This document shows positions 5,342 through 6,430 of a stretch of DNA of 6,430 bases, one piece after another. Below the pieces are notes generated by a model. That model did not search any database. It saw nothing but the letters and a program-made list of their open reading frames with translations, and was not told where the DNA came from. Position 1 is the stretch's first letter. Every line of letters starts with the position of its first letter. The position numbers and the translations under genes are program-made. This stretch comes from Bifidobacterium breve (GTDB lineage: Bacteria > Actinomycetota > Acidimicrobiia > Acidimicrobiales > Ilumatobacteraceae), in assembly GCA_945896935.1 (NCBI GenBank), contig CAMDER010000101.1, positions 1 to 6,430 on the forward strand, given 5' to 3'.

Positions 5342-6430
5342 TTACCGGAGTTGGGCACCGAGTTTGTTGGCTCCAGCAATGCACTTGTCGCGAACTGCGG
5401 CAACATCGGCATCGGTCAACGTACGATCGGCCGCTTGCAATCGCAAGCGGAAAGCCAAACTGCGTGAATCACCAGCATCCTTTGAGCGATACACATCAAA
5501 CAAAGCCAGATCAACAAGCAATGCTCCAGCGCTTTGACGCAACGACTTTTCAACCTTCTCAGCGCTCACCGAAGTCGGCACCGTGAAAGCCAAGTCAATA
5601 TCGCTCGACGGATAACGACTTGTCGCTTTCCACTGCGAAACCTTGGGTTCAACTTCAAGCAAACGTGACAGATTCAGTTCAAGTACCGCAACGCGCTGTG
5701 TGATGTTGTACGCATCTAAAACATCAGGATGAATTTCGCCAACGAAACCGACTGCATCTTTACCAACTGACAACGTGGCCGATCGTGTTGGGTGCAAACC
5801 ATCGGGAACATTTGATTGATCGAGGCGCGCTCCCCAACCCATTGAACCGGCAAGTTCGCGCCACACCGCGACAGCCTGTGGTGCTTCTGCACCAGCGATG
5901 ACAACACCAAGCGATTCGTATTCGGCTGGCAACACATCACTGCTCGTTGGATACACGTGACCAACTTCAAAGAAGCTCACGCCCGAACGGCGGTGCGACT
6001 CGTTAAAAGCGATGGCCTTTAACAAGCCAGGTCGCAACGAGGTACGCAAGACGTCGTCACCGACAACGAGCGGATTAACCAAACGCACTGCTTCACCAGA
6101 CAAGCCGGCATTCTGCAAATCACCATCAGTTAAGAACGGATGCGGCATTGCTTCGTTGAAACCAAGGCCCAACAAGATTTCACGTACTCGGCGACGTCGC
6201 TGCTGAACAATGCTCAAACCACCAGGTTGCGTTGACTTTGGAACCGTCTTGCCAAGTTTGTCGTATCCGAAATGGCGAGCGACTTCTTCAACAATGTCTA
6301 TTTCAAGAGTGCAATCAGGTCGCCACGACGGAACGGTCACCGATACCGAGTCACCAGCGACCGCACAAGCAAAACCGATGGGCTCAATAAGGTTACGAAT
6401 CTGCTCTGCCGTGAATGTCGATCCAAGCAA
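5342..6430 (-). CDS. pheT: Phenylalanyl-tRNA synthetase beta subunit, C-terminal part (5' end outside window)
   Basis: PheT is the large subunit of the alpha2-beta2 enzyme that charges tRNA-Phe. The window holds the last 362 codons of a protein normally about 800 residues long; the TTG at the window edge is an internal codon, not a start. Domains visible (numbered from the window edge): B5 DNA/RNA-fold domain at about 1-64 with PSWRPDCTLEIDIVEEVARH (34-53), where Asp39, Asp45, Glu48 and Glu49 have the same spacing as the Mg2+-binding residues of the family; the catalytic-like core B6/B7 at about 70-260, including NPLVVGDDVLRTSLRPGLL (119-137); and the ferredoxin-fold anticodon-binding domain B8 at about 268-362, with FDVYR (311-315) and DRTLTD (335-340). 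It ends in TAA. The order pheT then arg genes is typical of actinobacteria, where pheS normally lies just upstream. Confidence 0.97.
   Translation of the reverse strand: MLGSTFTAEQIRNLIEPIGFACAVAGDSVSVTVPSWRPDCTLEIDIVEEVARHFGYDKLGKTVPKSTQPGGLSIVQQRRRRVREILLGLGFNEAMPHPFLTDGDLQNAGLSGEAVRLVNPLVVGDDVLRTSLRPGLLKAIAFNESHRRSGVSFFEVGHVYPTSSDVLPAEYESLGVVIAGAEAPQAVAVWRELAGSMGWGARLDQSNVPDGLHPTRSATLSVGKDAVGFVGEIHPDVLDAYNITQRVAVLELNLSRLLEVEPKVSQWKATSRYPSSDIDLAFTVPTSVSAEKVEKSLRQSAGALLVDLALFDVYRSKDAGDSRSLAFRLRLQAADRTLTDADVAAVRDKCIAGANKLGAQLR

Noticed and set aside
6425..6430. TTG at the window edge as a start codon for pheT
   Set aside because: The protein begins in the middle of the B5 domain there; the family needs several hundred more N-terminal residues, so the frame simply continues beyond the window.

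Overview
The window is an arginine-biosynthesis operon read on the minus strand, entered from the C-terminal half of pheT, with one divergent gene (yqgE/algH family) between them. In minus-strand order the layout is pheT (3' part) | yqgE-like gene on the plus strand | argC - argB - argD - argF - argR - argH (first 27 codons only). All arg calls rest on recognisable family motifs read from the translations.

The organism is most likely an actinobacterium. The order pheT then argC...BDF-R-(G)H is the arrangement known from Mycobacterium and other Actinomycetota. Base composition is mixed (about half G+C by eye), well below Streptomyces or Mycobacterium. Protein details such as LWHGRF at the start of ArgH and EKPSNRTR in ArgF make me favour an Acidimicrobiia-like or other moderate-GC aquatic actinobacterium. 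That placement is inference.

Region by region: 5342-6430 holds the B5, core and anticodon-binding (B8) parts of the phenylalanyl-tRNA synthetase beta chain. 4759-5331 is a complete YqgE/AlgH-family gene that converges on pheT with a 10-bp gap and diverges from argC across 94 bp. That 94-bp spacer holds the regulatory signal: a near-perfect 14-bp palindrome matching an ArgR operator, placed over the -35 region of a good sigma70-type promoter whose expected transcript starts at or within a few bases of the argC GTG codon. From 4664 down to 1 the arg genes are packed with ATGA or GTGA overlaps, except for a 5-nt gap between argD and argF.

Together the genes give N-acetylglutamate phosphorylation (ArgB), reduction (ArgC), transamination to N-acetylornithine (ArgD), carbamoylation of ornithine (ArgF) and the final argininosuccinate cleavage (ArgH). 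The arginine-sensing repressor ArgR is encoded in the same transcript, so the operon probably autoregulates. Two steps usually encoded in this actinobacterial cluster are absent here: argJ (expected between argC and argB) and argG (expected between argR and argH). ArgB carries the N-terminal helix and C-terminal signature of arginine-inhibited kinases, which suggests the acetyl-recycling pathway and hence an argJ elsewhere in the genome. I see no mobile element, CRISPR array, RNA gene or novel defence-type system. The window is mostly ordinary core metabolism with a few notable architectural details.
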